Of a DNA stretch of 64,000 nucleotides, positions 27,003 to 36,249 are shown in pieces; the stretch's first letter is position 1; each line of letters begins with the position of its first letter. The notes beneath the pieces are model-generated. The model searched no databases, was not told where the DNA came from, and saw only the letters and a program-made list of their open reading frames with translations. Source of the DNA: JBCCXL01 sp039191605 (lineage in GTDB: Bacteria; Acidobacteriota; Thermoanaerobaculia; Multivoradales; JAHZIX01); the NCBI GenBank assembly GCA_039191605.1, contig JBCCXL010000009.1:1-64000 (forward strand), in the 5' to 3' direction. The translations under genes and the position numbers were made by a program.

Positions 27003-28385
27003 CTAGGAGCCTTCAGTGGCGGAGGGGTCTCTCCCGGCGAGGGTGAGGAGCGCCTGGCCGTGGAGCTCGGCGCTGCGCTGCCAGCTGAAGCGCTGGATGT
27101 TGCGGTGGCCCGCGACGATCAGGTCCTGGGCCAGCTGCGGTGAAGTGAGGAGCCGTTCCAGGGCCTGGCCCCAGGCCTCCGCATCCCGCGGTGGGCAGTA
27201 CAACGCCCCCTCGCCGGCGACCTCTCGAAGCACCGGGATATCGCTCGCCAGCAGCGGCGTGCCGGCGCTCTGGGTCTCCACCGCAGGCAGACCGAAGCCC
27301 TCGTAGAGGGTGGGGAATACCACCGCTCGGGCTCGGCGATAGAGGGTCGCGAGCTCAGGGTTGGTGACGTAGCCGGGGCGGATCAGCCAGCCCTGCTGCT
27401 GCCCCTCGGCGATTTGGCTCGCCAACTGCTCCAGCTTCCAGCCGTCGCCGCCTACTAAAACCAGGGGCGGCGGGCTGAAGCCTCGTTCCCGCAGCAGTCT
27501 CCAGGCGTCGAAGAGCACCTGGAGGTTTTTTCTTGGCTCGACGGTGCCGACATGCAGCACGAAGGCGTCGGGCACCGCCGCCGGAAGCTCTTCTGCGTCT
27601 GCTGGGGCATCGGCGCGCTCCGCGCCCGGCTGACTGGCCAGCTGGCCCGGGCCGTGGAGGATCTCGCCAACATCAATTCCCGGCGCGAGGCCCACCTGGC
27701 GTACCTCTTGGGCCACCGTCGCTGTGGGGGTGACGATGCGGCGCGCGCGGCTCAGGGTGCGGGGCAGGTGGCTGGTGAGGTCGTCTAGGGTCGCGGTCCT
27801 CAGGGTTTCGGGATGGAGCCGGAAGGCGAGATCATGGAGGGTCACGAGTCGAGGCTGGCGGGTAAGCCGAAGGGTGCCCGGCAGCAAGAAATTTGGCAGG
27901 AAGAGCACCTCGTTGCCGTCCGCCGCCGCCAGCAGGGGCCGCACCCGCTCCACCAGCTCCGCCAGTCGCCAGGGGGGCAGGGTGAGCTCCTCTGGGCATT
28001 CGACGTGGACCCATTCGATCGCCGGTCCCTGGGGGAGGGGGACGGGGGGACGGGGGTCTTGCGGCGCCTGGGCGAGGCGCGGCCCGTAGAGGCGCAAGTG
28101 GAGCTCGGGATGGTGCGATAGGTGCTCCAGGACCCGGTAGAGATACCAGCCGATACCGGTGAGGTTGCCCCACAGGGCCGCAGCGTCCACCGCCACCGTG
28201 AGTCTCGACCCGCCGCGCATGCGCCGTCGCCTCCAGATCTGCCTCAGGATGTTCCAGGCCCAGGCGATGGTGGCGGCGACGCGCCGGGGACGCAGCCGGC
28301 TGGCGTAGTAGCGGGCGCGCTGCCAGGGCCCGCGGGGGCCGGAGGGTTCTGGGATCTGGGACCGGGGTGGAGTGTCGACGCTCAT
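27003..28385 (-). CDS. Family 4 glycosyltransferase
   Basis: 460 aa from ATG 28385; the open frame extends to 28472, but that part runs into the upstream divergent spacer and looks non-coding. The N-terminal 60 residues are basic (RARYYASRLRPRRVA...). The GT4 core follows with LTVAVDAAALWGNLTGIGWY, LHVGTVEPRKNLQVLFDAW and YEGFGLPAVETQSAGTPLL. It is convergent with the GT39-like gene and divergent from the hypothetical gene at 28479. Confidence 0.88.
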   Translation of the reverse strand: MSVDTPPRSQIPEPSGPRGPWQRARYYASRLRPRRVAATIAWAWNILRQIWRRRRMRGGSRLTVAVDAAALWGNLTGIGWYLYRVLEHLSHHPELHLRLYGPRLAQAPQDPRPPVPLPQGPAIEWVHVECPEELTLPPWRLAELVERVRPLLAAADGNEVLFLPNFLLPGTLRLTRQPRLVTLHDLAFRLHPETLRTATLDDLTSHLPRTLSRARRIVTPTATVAQEVRQVGLAPGIDVGEILHGPGQLASQPGAERADAPADAEELPAAVPDAFVLHVGTVEPRKNLQVLFDAWRLLRERGFSPPPLVLVGGDGWKLEQLASQIAEGQQQGWLIRPGYVTNPELATLYRRARAVVFPTLYEGFGLPAVETQSAGTPLLASDIPVLREVAGEGALYCPPRDAEAWGQALERLLTSPQLAQDLIVAGHRNIQRFSWQRSAELHGQALLTLAGRDPSATEGS

Positions 28386-28478
28386 GACGGCGCAGATCAT
28401 AGCGTTTCCTGCGCAATGCCGGTGAGGGAGACCCTCGCAGGCCTTGCTACCCCGAGGCGGAGGCGGCAACATAGCGCC

Positions 28479-29984
28479 ATGACTGGCCCTGGCTCCCGCC
28501 CCACTGGCTCTGGCTCCCGCCCCACTGGCTCTCGTCCCGCTGGCTCAGCTCTCGATTCCACCGGCTCGATCCGCCGTGGCTCCGGCCCGCCCGCGTTGCC
28601 GGACTCTCCGAGTCCCCGCGCTCGCCAGCTGCGGCGTCTCGCCCTCGCCCTCGTCTCGCTGGTGCTGCTGGGGCTCGGATGGCTGGAGTGGCGGCAGGAT
28701 TACGCCCCGAGGGTGCGCCCCGAGGCCCCGGACGTGGCGACTTTTCCGGCTTCCCTGCTGGTGAATCCGGCCTTCGACTACGCGTTGTGGATTCCCTGGC
28801 CTCATCAGAATCTAGGAATCGCCGAGGACGCCACCGGCCCCCTGCGGGATTGGCTGGCCGCCGGAGCGGTGCTGGCGGATGCACCGGTGCCCTCGCTGCC
28901 CTCCTTTGGCTTCTTTTCTTTACCGCCGGCTCGGGAGCTGGTGCTCGCCGCCGACAGCGATAGCGGTCGCGCGGTAGTAGCGGCCCGGGTGCTGCCGCCG
29001 GTGGCCTGGCTGGCGCGCCTCTCGGGGCGACTGGCGGATAACCCTTGGCTCACCGGTGGAGAGGTGGACCTGCGGGACCGCCGCGCCCAGGTGCGCTGGG
29101 AAGCCGGCGTTTGGATTGCGGAGATGGAGCCGGTGGAGCAGGACAGCCCGCTGCGGCCGCCAAGGGAGGGGGAGGAAGACGAAGAGCAAAGTGAGGCAGA
29201 AGCCGCCAGCTCGCAGCAGCAGGGGCCGGAGCGGGTGCCGCCGCCGGCTCCGGAGCTGCTGGCCAGCGCTTTCGAGAATTCCGCCTTGGCCCTCTTTCGC
29301 AACGGTCGAGAGCAGGCTTCCTTGCCTGCCGGGCTCTATCGGCTCTACGCCGAGGAGGCCTCGGGGGTCGCTACGGGAGATCTGCTGGTGGATCGCCTCT
29401 CCACCGAGGCCCTGGCGCCGCAGCTGCCTCCGCTGCCGCCAGCCCTCGTCGAAGCTCCCGGAGCTCTCGCCGGTCTCGGCGCCGGAGCCCCCGGTGAGGG
29501 GCAGCTCCACGCCTTCATTCTCTTTGCTCCGCCGAACGAAGGGGCCGGCTTTGCCCTGCTCAACGCGCGGCCGGCGCGCCGGCGTCCCCTCCAGGGTTTG
29601 GGGCTCGCGGTGCTGCTGGGAGAGGACGGCTACTCTGGGCAGGCCAGCGGATGGTACGTGATGGCCAGTGGACGAGAGAACTTCCAGCGTGGGGGCCTTC
29701 AGGTTCCGCTTTTCGCCAGCTGGCTCACCGAGGTTGCCGGCAGCGGCCAGCGCCCTCGCTTTGCCCTGGTCGCTCGACCTACGGCGACGCTGCGGGCCCT
29801 GGAAGAGCTGCAGGGCTCCCTCGATGCTCTGCAGCCGGCGAGCCGGGAGTCGGCGGTACGGCTGCGGGCCCTGAGGCGAGTATTACGTCCCTTGGCCCTC
29901 TATCCTCAGGCGACCGTCACCGTCTCCGACAATCCCGTCACCTATCGGCTGCGGCTGCAGGCCGCCGTCGAGGATCGCCCCTAG
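28479..29984 (+). CDS. Hypothetical single-pass membrane protein
   Basis: 501 aa from ATG 28479 (the open frame reaches 28122, but that overlaps the divergent glycosyltransferase). The first 45 residues are coded by a short GC-rich tandem repeat (GSRPTGSGSRPTGSRPAGS). One membrane helix follows (LALALVSLVLLGLGWLEW, about 50-70). The rest is periplasmic, Pro/Leu/Ala-rich, with an acidic Glu/Gln insertion (PREGEEDEEQSEAEAASSQQ). I recognise no family. It adjoins the polysaccharide block and may be a surface-assembly accessory, but nothing in the sequence proves that. Confidence 0.6.
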   Translation: MTGPGSRPTGSGSRPTGSRPAGSALDSTGSIRRGSGPPALPDSPSPRARQLRRLALALVSLVLLGLGWLEWRQDYAPRVRPEAPDVATFPASLLVNPAFDYALWIPWPHQNLGIAEDATGPLRDWLAAGAVLADAPVPSLPSFGFFSLPPARELVLAADSDSGRAVVAARVLPPVAWLARLSGRLADNPWLTGGEVDLRDRRAQVRWEAGVWIAEMEPVEQDSPLRPPREGEEDEEQSEAEAASSQQQGPERVPPPAPELLASAFENSALALFRNGREQASLPAGLYRLYAEEASGVATGDLLVDRLSTEALAPQLPPLPPALVEAPGALAGLGAGAPGEGQLHAFILFAPPNEGAGFALLNARPARRRPLQGLGLAVLLGEDGYSGQASGWYVMASGRENFQRGGLQVPLFASWLTEVAGSGQRPRFALVARPTATLRALEELQGSLDALQPASRESAVRLRALRRVLRPLALYPQATVTVSDNPVTYRLRLQAAVEDRP

Positions 29985-30164
29985 CCCGTAGTCCCTAGCC
30001 GCTCCTCAGCTTGCCGTTGCCAGCGGGTGAAGCGCTTGCGGGCAGGGGCCAACGGGAAGGGCCAGTGGAGCGGATCCGGACGACGGATTGACTCGTGCAG
30101 GTGCCTGACGTAGGCTAGCGACTTGTCTCTAGAGGGCTCATAACGATCTCTGGGAGGCTCAACT

Positions 30165-30698
30165 ATGCGCATCCCGCTTCAACAGATCGGTGACGATCCC
30201 TTTCGCTGGCAGGTGACTTTAGACCTCGCCGACCGCTTTTCGGAGTCATCGGAGCTTCTCCGCATGGACCCCGTCGAGTGGGCCGGGTTGGTCACCCGGG
30301 TCGAAGCTGGCTTTCTCCTCGAGACTAGTCTGGCCACTCGCTTGGTGTTGGCGTGCGACCGCTGCCTGAAGGAATTGGAGCAGGAGGTGAAGGATCGCCT
30401 CTCCCTACTCGTACTTCCCCAGGCGGGCGCGCCGCTAGCCGCTGAGCTGGAGCTAGAAGAGCGGGACTTCGGAGTTCTTCATATCCCCGAGGGGGAAGAC
30501 CTAGATTCTGAGCCATTGCTGCTGGAGATGCTCGACCTCAGCCTGCCGATGAAGCCCCTCTGCCGCGACAACTGCGCCGGCCTTTGCTCTGAATGCGGCC
30601 TCGACCGCAACGACGGCGAATGCGATTGCGCTGCTTCCGCCACCGACCCTCGATGGTCTGGCCTCGAGGGCCTGAAGCGACGCCTGGCGGAAGATTGA
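30165..30698 (+). CDS. yceD: YceD/DUF177 family protein
   Basis: 177 aa. It has the family Cys pair CDRCLKEL and the C-terminal cluster CRDNCAGLCSECGLDRNDGE, a probable metal site. DUF177 proteins almost always precede rpmF and in plants take part in 23S rRNA accumulation. Here too it lies 181 bp before rpmF and opens the ribosome/fatty-acid operon. A GGGAGG precedes ATG 30165. Confidence 0.88.
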   Translation: MRIPLQQIGDDPFRWQVTLDLADRFSESSELLRMDPVEWAGLVTRVEAGFLLETSLATRLVLACDRCLKELEQEVKDRLSLLVLPQAGAPLAAELELEERDFGVLHIPEGEDLDSEPLLLEMLDLSLPMKPLCRDNCAGLCSECGLDRNDGECDCAASATDPRWSGLEGLKRRLAED

Positions 30699-30879
30699 CT
30701 CAAGGCCAGGGGGAATCCAATCCCGGTCCCGGCTTCTCGCCCACCAGACTTTCGTCCATCAGACCGCTAGCGCCGCGCGATTCGAACTGACTCAAACCTA
30801 GACCTTCTTCATCAACCACAACGGCAGGAGCGCCATCGAAGGCGCTCCTCCGATCGCTATCTCAGTCCGAGGAATTTCC

Positions 30880-31065
30880 ATGCCTAATCCGAAGCGACGT
30901 GTTTCCAAGGCCCGCCGCGACAAGCGTCGCGCCCACGATGCTCTCAAGCGGCCGATGGCTGCCACCTGCGAGAACTGCGGTGAGGTGAAGCTGCCTCATC
31001 GTGCTTGCGCTGAGTGCGGCCACTACCGTGGTCGTGAGGTGATCGAGGCGCGAGAGACCCTCTGA
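30880..31065 (+). CDS. rpmF: 50S ribosomal protein L32
   Basis: 61 aa. The N-terminus PNPKRRVSKARRDKRRAHD is diagnostic for bL32. Two CxxC pairs (CENC, CAEC) mark the zinc-binding form. The stop TGA (31063-31065) overlaps the likely CTG start of plsX. Confidence 0.96.
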   Translation: MPNPKRRVSKARRDKRRAHDALKRPMAATCENCGEVKLPHRACAECGHYRGREVIEARETL

Positions 31066-32150
31066 CCGCCTACCCCTCCTCGCTTTCCTCCAAGGCCGTC
31101 GCGGTCGACGTGATGGGAGGAGACCACGCCCCTGGGGCGGTGGTTGCGGGAGCATTGGAGGCGGTGCAGGAACGGCCGGTTCCGCTGCTGCTGGTCGGCC
31201 AGGCGACGCGCATCGAGAGCGAGTTGCGGCGCCTGGGGGCGCCGGAAAAAGATTCGCGACGCGACTTCTTCGAGATCGTCCACAGCGACGAGGTGGTGGG
31301 GATGGACGAGCCGCCAACCACCTCGGTGCGGCGTAAGAAGGGGTCTTCGGTGAGGGTGTGCGCCGAGTTGGTGCACCACCGTCGTGCCGGGTCGATGGTG
31401 ACCGCGGGCAATACCGGAGCGGCGCTGGTCGCCGCTAAGGTGGTGCTCGGCACCATCCAGGGCGTCGACCGCCCCGCTTTGGCGGCGGAGATGCCCAATC
31501 CCCATGGGCGCACTCTGGTGCTGGATGTCGGGGCGAACGTCGCCACTCGCGCCTCTCATCTGCAGCAATTCGCCATCATGGGGCACTTCTACACCCAGCT
31601 GGTGAGGCACGTGGCGGAGCCCCGGATCGGCCTGATGTCCATTGGTGAGGAGGACTCCAAGGGCACCGGGTTGACCCGTGAGGTCAGCCGGGTGCTGCGG
31701 GGGACCGGCCTGCATTTCGTAGGGAATGTGGAGGGGCGGGACGTCTTCAACGGCAAGGTGGACGTGGTGGTGTGTGACGGCTTCGTCGGCAACGTGCTGC
31801 TGAAGGGAGCGGAAGAGGTGGCGGAGCTGGTGGCGACGATGCTGAACCAGGAATTGGAGAGAACGGCGAGGACTCGGCTTGGAGCCATGCTGGCTCAGCC
31901 GGCTTTCGATCGTCTCTCCCGCCGCATCGATTATCGAGAGTACGGGGCGGGGCCAATGCTGGGCCTCAATGGGGGCTGCTTCATCGCTCACGGCCGCTCC
32001 AACGCTACGGCGATTCGCTCCTCGATCCTTCGGGCCGCGGAATTTGCCGAGACTCAGGTTCATATTAAAATTCGCCAGAAGGTGTCGCAGTTGCGAAGCG
32101 GAGCCACCTACGACGATTCCGGCCCGCGTTCCGCGACGTCCAGCGCCTGA
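31062..32150 (+). CDS. plsX: Phosphate acyltransferase PlsX
   Basis: 362 aa if started at CTG 31062. PlsX makes acyl-phosphate from acyl-ACP for phospholipid synthesis. The conserved first strand and loop read AVAVDVMGGDHAPGAVVAGA. The only ATG/GTG/TTG candidates, GTG 31110 and ATG 31113, fall inside this motif and would delete the first beta strand. The frame is closed by TGA at 31035, and CTG 31062, overlapping the rpmF stop as CTGA, is the one plausible near-cognate start, with GAGAG 5 nt upstream. Other motifs: TAGNTGAAL as TAGNTGAALVAAK, DVGANV, SIGEEDSKG, VVVCDGFVGNVLLKG. Family and frame are certain; the start codon is inferred. Confidence 0.9.
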   Translation: MTAYPSSLSSKAVAVDVMGGDHAPGAVVAGALEAVQERPVPLLLVGQATRIESELRRLGAPEKDSRRDFFEIVHSDEVVGMDEPPTTSVRRKKGSSVRVCAELVHHRRAGSMVTAGNTGAALVAAKVVLGTIQGVDRPALAAEMPNPHGRTLVLDVGANVATRASHLQQFAIMGHFYTQLVRHVAEPRIGLMSIGEEDSKGTGLTREVSRVLRGTGLHFVGNVEGRDVFNGKVDVVVCDGFVGNVLLKGAEEVAELVATMLNQELERTARTRLGAMLAQPAFDRLSRRIDYREYGAGPMLGLNGGCFIAHGRSNATAIRSSILRAAEFAETQVHIKIRQKVSQLRSGATYDDSGPRSATSSA

Positions 32151-32403
32151 CTCTGGCCAAATTCCCCATCTTCAGTCCCGAGTCTCGATCGCCGAATCCG
32201 GAGGCGCTATACCGGCTTCCGCGGAGCCGTTGAGGGGCGCCCGGTCGGGGCGGTGGGCTTCTCGAACCCCCTCTCGCCGCGATCATGGCTCGTTCCGGCC
32301 CGCCCTCGGCGATCCCGCCTCGGTCTCGATCTGGGCGCTTGCGCCAGCTCTTCGTCCCTCCTAATACCGAGCTCAGATCCCCTTCGTATCAGGGAGCCTT
32401 CCG

Positions 32404-33393
32404 ATGACTGATGCCAGCACCGATTCCACTACCGCTCCAGATCCGGCCGTCGTTGCCTTTACCTTTCCGGGCCAGGGTTCCCAAAAGGTGGGGATGGGCA
32501 AGGAATGGGCAGAGACTTCGGCGGTGGTTCGCGAAACCTTCGAGGAGGCCGACGAGGCTCTCGGCTTCGCTCTTTCGGCGCTGTGCTGGGAAGGGCCGGC
32601 GGAAGATCTTCAGCTGACGGTGAACACTCAGCCGGCGCTGTTGGCGACCTCCGTGGCCTTCTATCGGGCGGCGCGGGCGGCGGGGGTCGATGCCGCGGTG
32701 CTCGCCGGCCATAGCCTGGGGGAGTACAGCGCCTTGGTAGCCGCGGAGGCCCTGGATTTCGGTGATGCCTTGCGCCTGGTGCGGGAGCGGGGACGCCTGA
32801 TGCAGGAAGCCGTGCCGGTCGGTCTCGGCGGCATGGCGGCGATTCTCGCGCTGGACGACGATGCGGTGCGGGAGGTCGCCGAAGAGGTGAGCGAGGCCGA
32901 AGAGGTCTGCACTCCTGCTAATTACAACTGCGAAGGTCAGACGGTTCTCGCCGGACATCTGCCAGCGGTGGAGCGAGCGGTGGAGCTGGCCAAGGCCCGC
33001 GGTGCCCGCAAGGCGGTGTTGCTGGAGGTCTCGGCACCCTTCCATTCGCCGTTGATGGCGCCGGCCCGCGAGGGGCTGGAGCCGCAGCTGGCGGAGACGA
33101 CCTTTCGAGATCCCCGGGTGCCGGTGGTAACCAACGTCGATGCGGCCGCCGCAACCACCGCGCAGCAGGTGCGGGACGCTCTGGTGCGTCAGGTAGACTC
33201 CGCCGTGCGCTGGACCGAGAGCGTCGGCTGGATTCATCAAGGTTTTGGCGCCGGAACCTTCATCGAGGTCGGCCCTGGCAAGGTGCTGACGGGGCTCAAT
33301 CGCCGGATTGCCCGAGGCTCGAAGTTCTACCAGTTCAATGCACCGGGCACTATCGAGGCTTACCTAGAGAAGATCGCCGCTCAGCAAGGTTGA
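32404..33393 (+). CDS. fabD: Malonyl-CoA:ACP transacylase FabD
   Basis: 329 aa. FTFPGQGSQKVGMG opens the domain. The catalytic Ser104 is in AGHSLGEYSALV, the Arg is in RERGRLMQEAV, and the His is in VSAPFHSPLM. GPGKVLTGLNRR closes it. It charges AcpP with malonate. In many bacteria fabH stands between plsX and fabD; here that 253-bp spacer (32151-32403) holds no gene. Confidence 0.95.
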   Translation: MTDASTDSTTAPDPAVVAFTFPGQGSQKVGMGKEWAETSAVVRETFEEADEALGFALSALCWEGPAEDLQLTVNTQPALLATSVAFYRAARAAGVDAAVLAGHSLGEYSALVAAEALDFGDALRLVRERGRLMQEAVPVGLGGMAAILALDDDAVREVAEEVSEAEEVCTPANYNCEGQTVLAGHLPAVERAVELAKARGARKAVLLEVSAPFHSPLMAPAREGLEPQLAETTFRDPRVPVVTNVDAAAATTAQQVRDALVRQVDSAVRWTESVGWIHQGFGAGTFIEVGPGKVLTGLNRRIARGSKFYQFNAPGTIEAYLEKIAAQQG

Positions 33394-33465
33394 AGCGGAA
33401 AGGATAAGATCAAGCCCGGTCGCAGCGTGGCTTCGAGAGCAGAGGCTGCGGCTGGCCTGCACTCT

Positions 33466-33482
33466 CCCCCCCCAAAAAAAAA
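33466..33482 (+). repeat. C8-A9 homopolymer run in the fabD-fabG spacer
   Basis: Eight C followed by nine A lie 40 bp before the fabG start. The run is slippage-prone and could affect leader structure or be an assembly weak point. It is not inside a gene when the fabG start is taken at 33523. Confidence 0.8.
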
Positions 33483-33522
33483 TATCCTTCCTCATTTCCT
33501 ATCCTTCCCGAGAGGACATCCC

Positions 33523-34266
33523 ATGTTTCGACTCGACGGCAAGATTGCCCTGGTATCTGGAGCTTCCCAAGGGATCGGTGCCGCCATCGCCCGCGGGTTT
33601 GCGTCCCAAGGAGCCGCGGTGATCTTGGCAGCGCGCTCCGTAGACAAGCTCGAGGCGTTGGCCGATGAGATTCGCAGCGCTGGTGGACAGGCCCATCCCC
33701 TGGCCATCGACCTTGGAGATCCGGAGTCGATTCCGCAGCGCCTGAAGGAGCTTCCAGCGGACTTCGCGGACGTGGAGATTCTGGTCAACAATGCCGGCAT
33801 CACCGCCGACAATCTCGCTGCCCGAATGAGCCTGGACGAATGGAAGCGGGTGTTGGATATCAATCTGACGGGTACTTTTGCCCTCACTCGAGGCCTATTG
33901 CGCGGTATGCTGCGGCGTCGTGCCGGGAGGATCATTTCGATCTCCTCGGTGGTCGGCCTGATGGGAAATCCGGGGCAGATCAACTACGCTGCCGCTAAGG
34001 CAGGGCTGGTGGGCTTCAGTAAGTCGCTGGCCAAGGAGTTGGGAAGCCGCAACATCACCAGTAACGTGGTGGCGCCAGGGTACATCGCTACGGCGATGAC
34101 CGAAGATCTCCCGGAGGCCGGCCGCAAGGCTCTCACCGACGCGATCATTCTCAAGCGCCTTGGCGAGGTGGAAGACATCGTCGGTCCGACGATCTTCCTG
34201 GCCAGCGACGAGGCCTCCTACATCACCGGTACGGTGATCAATGTCTCCGGCGGTCTCTATATCTGA
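33523..34266 (+). CDS. fabG: 3-oxoacyl-ACP reductase FabG
   Basis: 247 aa from ATG 33523, preceded by GAGAGG at good spacing; the longer open frame from 33427 would translate the C/A run and has no family match. NADPH motif VSGASQGIGAAIA, LVNNAGITADNL, catalytic Ser142, Tyr155 (INYAAAK) and Lys159, and the end ITGTVINVSGG are all present. It is the ketoreductase of the housekeeping FAS II and may also serve the KS/CLF cluster, which has none of its own. Confidence 0.95.
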   Translation: MFRLDGKIALVSGASQGIGAAIARGFASQGAAVILAARSVDKLEALADEIRSAGGQAHPLAIDLGDPESIPQRLKELPADFADVEILVNNAGITADNLAARMSLDEWKRVLDINLTGTFALTRGLLRGMLRRRAGRIISISSVVGLMGNPGQINYAAAKAGLVGFSKSLAKELGSRNITSNVVAPGYIATAMTEDLPEAGRKALTDAIILKRLGEVEDIVGPTIFLASDEASYITGTVINVSGGLYI

Positions 34267-34270
34267 GCCG

Positions 34271-34326
34271 CTGGCTCCAGGTCACTGGTTCTGGGTCACT
34301 GGCTCTGGGTCACTGGCTCTGGGTTA
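34271..34326 (+). repeat. 14-bp tandem repeat after fabG
   Basis: Four units of CTGGCTCTGGGTCA (34271, 34285, 34299, 34313) start 5 bp after the fabG stop. They are non-coding, in the fabG-acpP spacer of 244 bp. Confidence 0.85.
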
Positions 34327-34510
34327 CCGAATCGGGGCCGTTGAGTTTCTGCTGGCCGACATCGCTACACAAACCAAATTCCAAACCAAAACTTGTTTCC
34401 CGGGCCTTGTGCCGCGGGCGAATTACGACAAACAGAGCCAGGCCGCGTTCTGTCAGGTCCGTTGAGACTTCAGGCGTCGCCAAGGCCATATTCTCAAGGA
34501 GGACTCAGCT

Positions 34511-34759
34511 ATGTCCGAAATCAAGGTGAATGACAAGGTCAAGGAGATCATCGTCGAGCAGCTCGGTGTTGATAACGATGAGGTGACCGAGAACGCCAGT
34601 TTCACCGACGACCTGGGAGCTGACTCCCTGGACATCGTCGAGTTGGTGATGGCCTTCGAGGAGGAGTTCAACATCGAGATCCCCGACGAGGCGGCGGAGA
34701 AGATCAGCCGAGTGAACGAGGCGGTGTCCTACATCCAGGAGAACCTCTCCGAAGACTGA
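34511..34759 (+). CDS. acpP: Acyl carrier protein AcpP
   Basis: 82 aa, acidic. The 4'-phosphopantetheine attachment is Ser39 in DLGADSLDIVELVMAFEEEF. AAGGAGG lies just before ATG 34511. It is the housekeeping fatty-acid carrier, between fabG and fabF as usual. Confidence 0.97.
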   Translation: MSEIKVNDKVKEIIVEQLGVDNDEVTENASFTDDLGADSLDIVELVMAFEEEFNIEIPDEAAEKISRVNEAVSYIQENLSED

Positions 34760-34854
34760 TTCTGCTGGGGCCCTAGAGCCCTGGACCGCTCGTCTCTGCT
34801 TCTCCCCCCCAATCTTTCGACGATGCGGGCCCGGCCGGGCCCGAAGGAGCGCCC

Positions 34855-36111
34855 GTGGGCAAAACTATCGAGACACGACGGGTCGTCATCACCGGGATCG
34901 GCCTGGTTTCGGGCCTTGGCCTTGGAACGGAAGCCAACTGGCGTGGTCTGCTGGACGGGCGCTCCGCGGTTGGTCCCATCACCCGCTTTGACGCCTCTGA
35001 CTTTCCAAGTCAGATCGCGGCGCAGGTCCCGGATCAATTTGATCCGAAGGACTTTCTGCCGAAGAAGGATGTCAAGAAGGCAGATAGCTTTATCCACTTT
35101 GCAGTGGCTGCAAGCCAATTCGCGGTGGACGATGCGGGTCTAGAGGTCAATGCCGCGGCGGAGCGGGTCGGCGTGATGATCGGCTCGGGCATCGGCGGGC
35201 TTCCGCTGATGGAGAAGATGCACAGCCTGCTCCTGGAGCGTGGCCCGAGCCGAATCTCTCCCTTCTTCATTCCGGCCCTGATTTCCAATATGGCCGCTGG
35301 GCAAGTCTCGATTCAGCTCGGGGCGAAGGGGCCCAACTCCACTCCCTGTACCGCCTGCACCTCGGGTCTCCACGCCGTAGGGGATGCCTTCCGGGAGATC
35401 CAATTTGGCTTTGCCGATGCGATGATCGCTGGCGGGACAGAGGGCGAAGTTGGCCCTCTCGGTCTCGGCGGCTTTTGCGCCATGAAGGCCTTGTCGAAGC
35501 GCAACGATGATCCTACCCGCGCCTCTCGACCGTGGGATCGGGATCGGGACGGATTCGTGATCGGCGAGGGATCTGGCATCGTGGTGCTCGAATCCCTGGA
35601 GCACGCTCAGCAGCGCGGTGCCCGGATCTATGCGGAGGTCTTGGGGTATGGAATGAGTGCGGACGCTCACCACATCTCCGCGCCTCACCCGGAAGGGGAT
35701 GGTGCGGCTCGGGTAATGAGCGCGGCTCTCCTCGACGCCGAGCTAGAGCCCTCTGATATCGGCTACATCAACGCCCACGGGACCTCTACCGGGCTCGGTG
35801 ATATGGCGGAGGTTCACGCGGTCAAGCAGGTTTTCCAGGAGCATACGGAGGAGCTGGCGATCTCGTCGACGAAGAGCTCCACGGGGCATCTGCTGGGTGC
35901 TGCCGGGGGGTACGAGGTGGGGGTGTTGGCGATGGCTCTCTACGATCAGGTGCTGCCGCCGACCCTCAATCTAGATGAGCCCGGAGAGGGCTGCGATCTG
36001 GATTTTGTGCCTCATGAAGCTCGTTCGGTGGATCTCGAGTATGCGCTGACCAACTCCTTTGGCTTCGGCGGCACCAACGGTGCCCTGGTGCTGCGGCGTT
36101 GGGGAGCCTAA
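34855..36111 (+). CDS. fabF: 3-oxoacyl-ACP synthase II FabF
   Basis: 418 aa from GTG 34855, supported by AAGGAG 5 nt upstream. The catalytic Cys168 is in CTACTSGLHAVGDAF. His residues are in NAHGTSTGLGD and KSSTGHLLGAAGG. It ends SFGFGGTNGALVL. It elongates acyl-ACP with malonyl-ACP and is the last gene of the yceD-rpmF-plsX-fabD-fabG-acpP-fabF operon. Confidence 0.95.
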   Translation: MGKTIETRRVVITGIGLVSGLGLGTEANWRGLLDGRSAVGPITRFDASDFPSQIAAQVPDQFDPKDFLPKKDVKKADSFIHFAVAASQFAVDDAGLEVNAAAERVGVMIGSGIGGLPLMEKMHSLLLERGPSRISPFFIPALISNMAAGQVSIQLGAKGPNSTPCTACTSGLHAVGDAFREIQFGFADAMIAGGTEGEVGPLGLGGFCAMKALSKRNDDPTRASRPWDRDRDGFVIGEGSGIVVLESLEHAQQRGARIYAEVLGYGMSADAHHISAPHPEGDGAARVMSAALLDAELEPSDIGYINAHGTSTGLGDMAEVHAVKQVFQEHTEELAISSTKSSTGHLLGAAGGYEVGVLAMALYDQVLPPTLNLDEPGEGCDLDFVPHEARSVDLEYALTNSFGFGGTNGALVLRRWGA

Positions 36112-36142
36112 GGGCGAAGGCCCGAGTTGCGAAATGCTGAGA

Positions 36143-36178
36143 GGAGGCGAGGGGCTACGGATGGTAGCCCTCGCCTCC
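36143..36178. terminator. Bidirectional hairpin between fabF and the propeller gene
   Basis: A long inverted repeat, GGAGGCGAGGGGCTAC against GTAGCCCTCGCCTCC with a single bulged G, lies between two convergent genes. There is no strong T tract on either side, so termination may be partly Rho-assisted. Confidence 0.6.
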
Positions 36179-36249
36179 GAATGAAATCCCGGTTGCGGCA
36201 GCGATCGACCTCGGGCCGGCAAGTGTAGAGTCCCTAGCGCTTGCTGGAA

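Noticed and set aside
29981..30172. 63-residue minus-strand frame before yceD
   Set aside because: It overlaps the yceD start and its leader, and has no ribosome site or family similarity.
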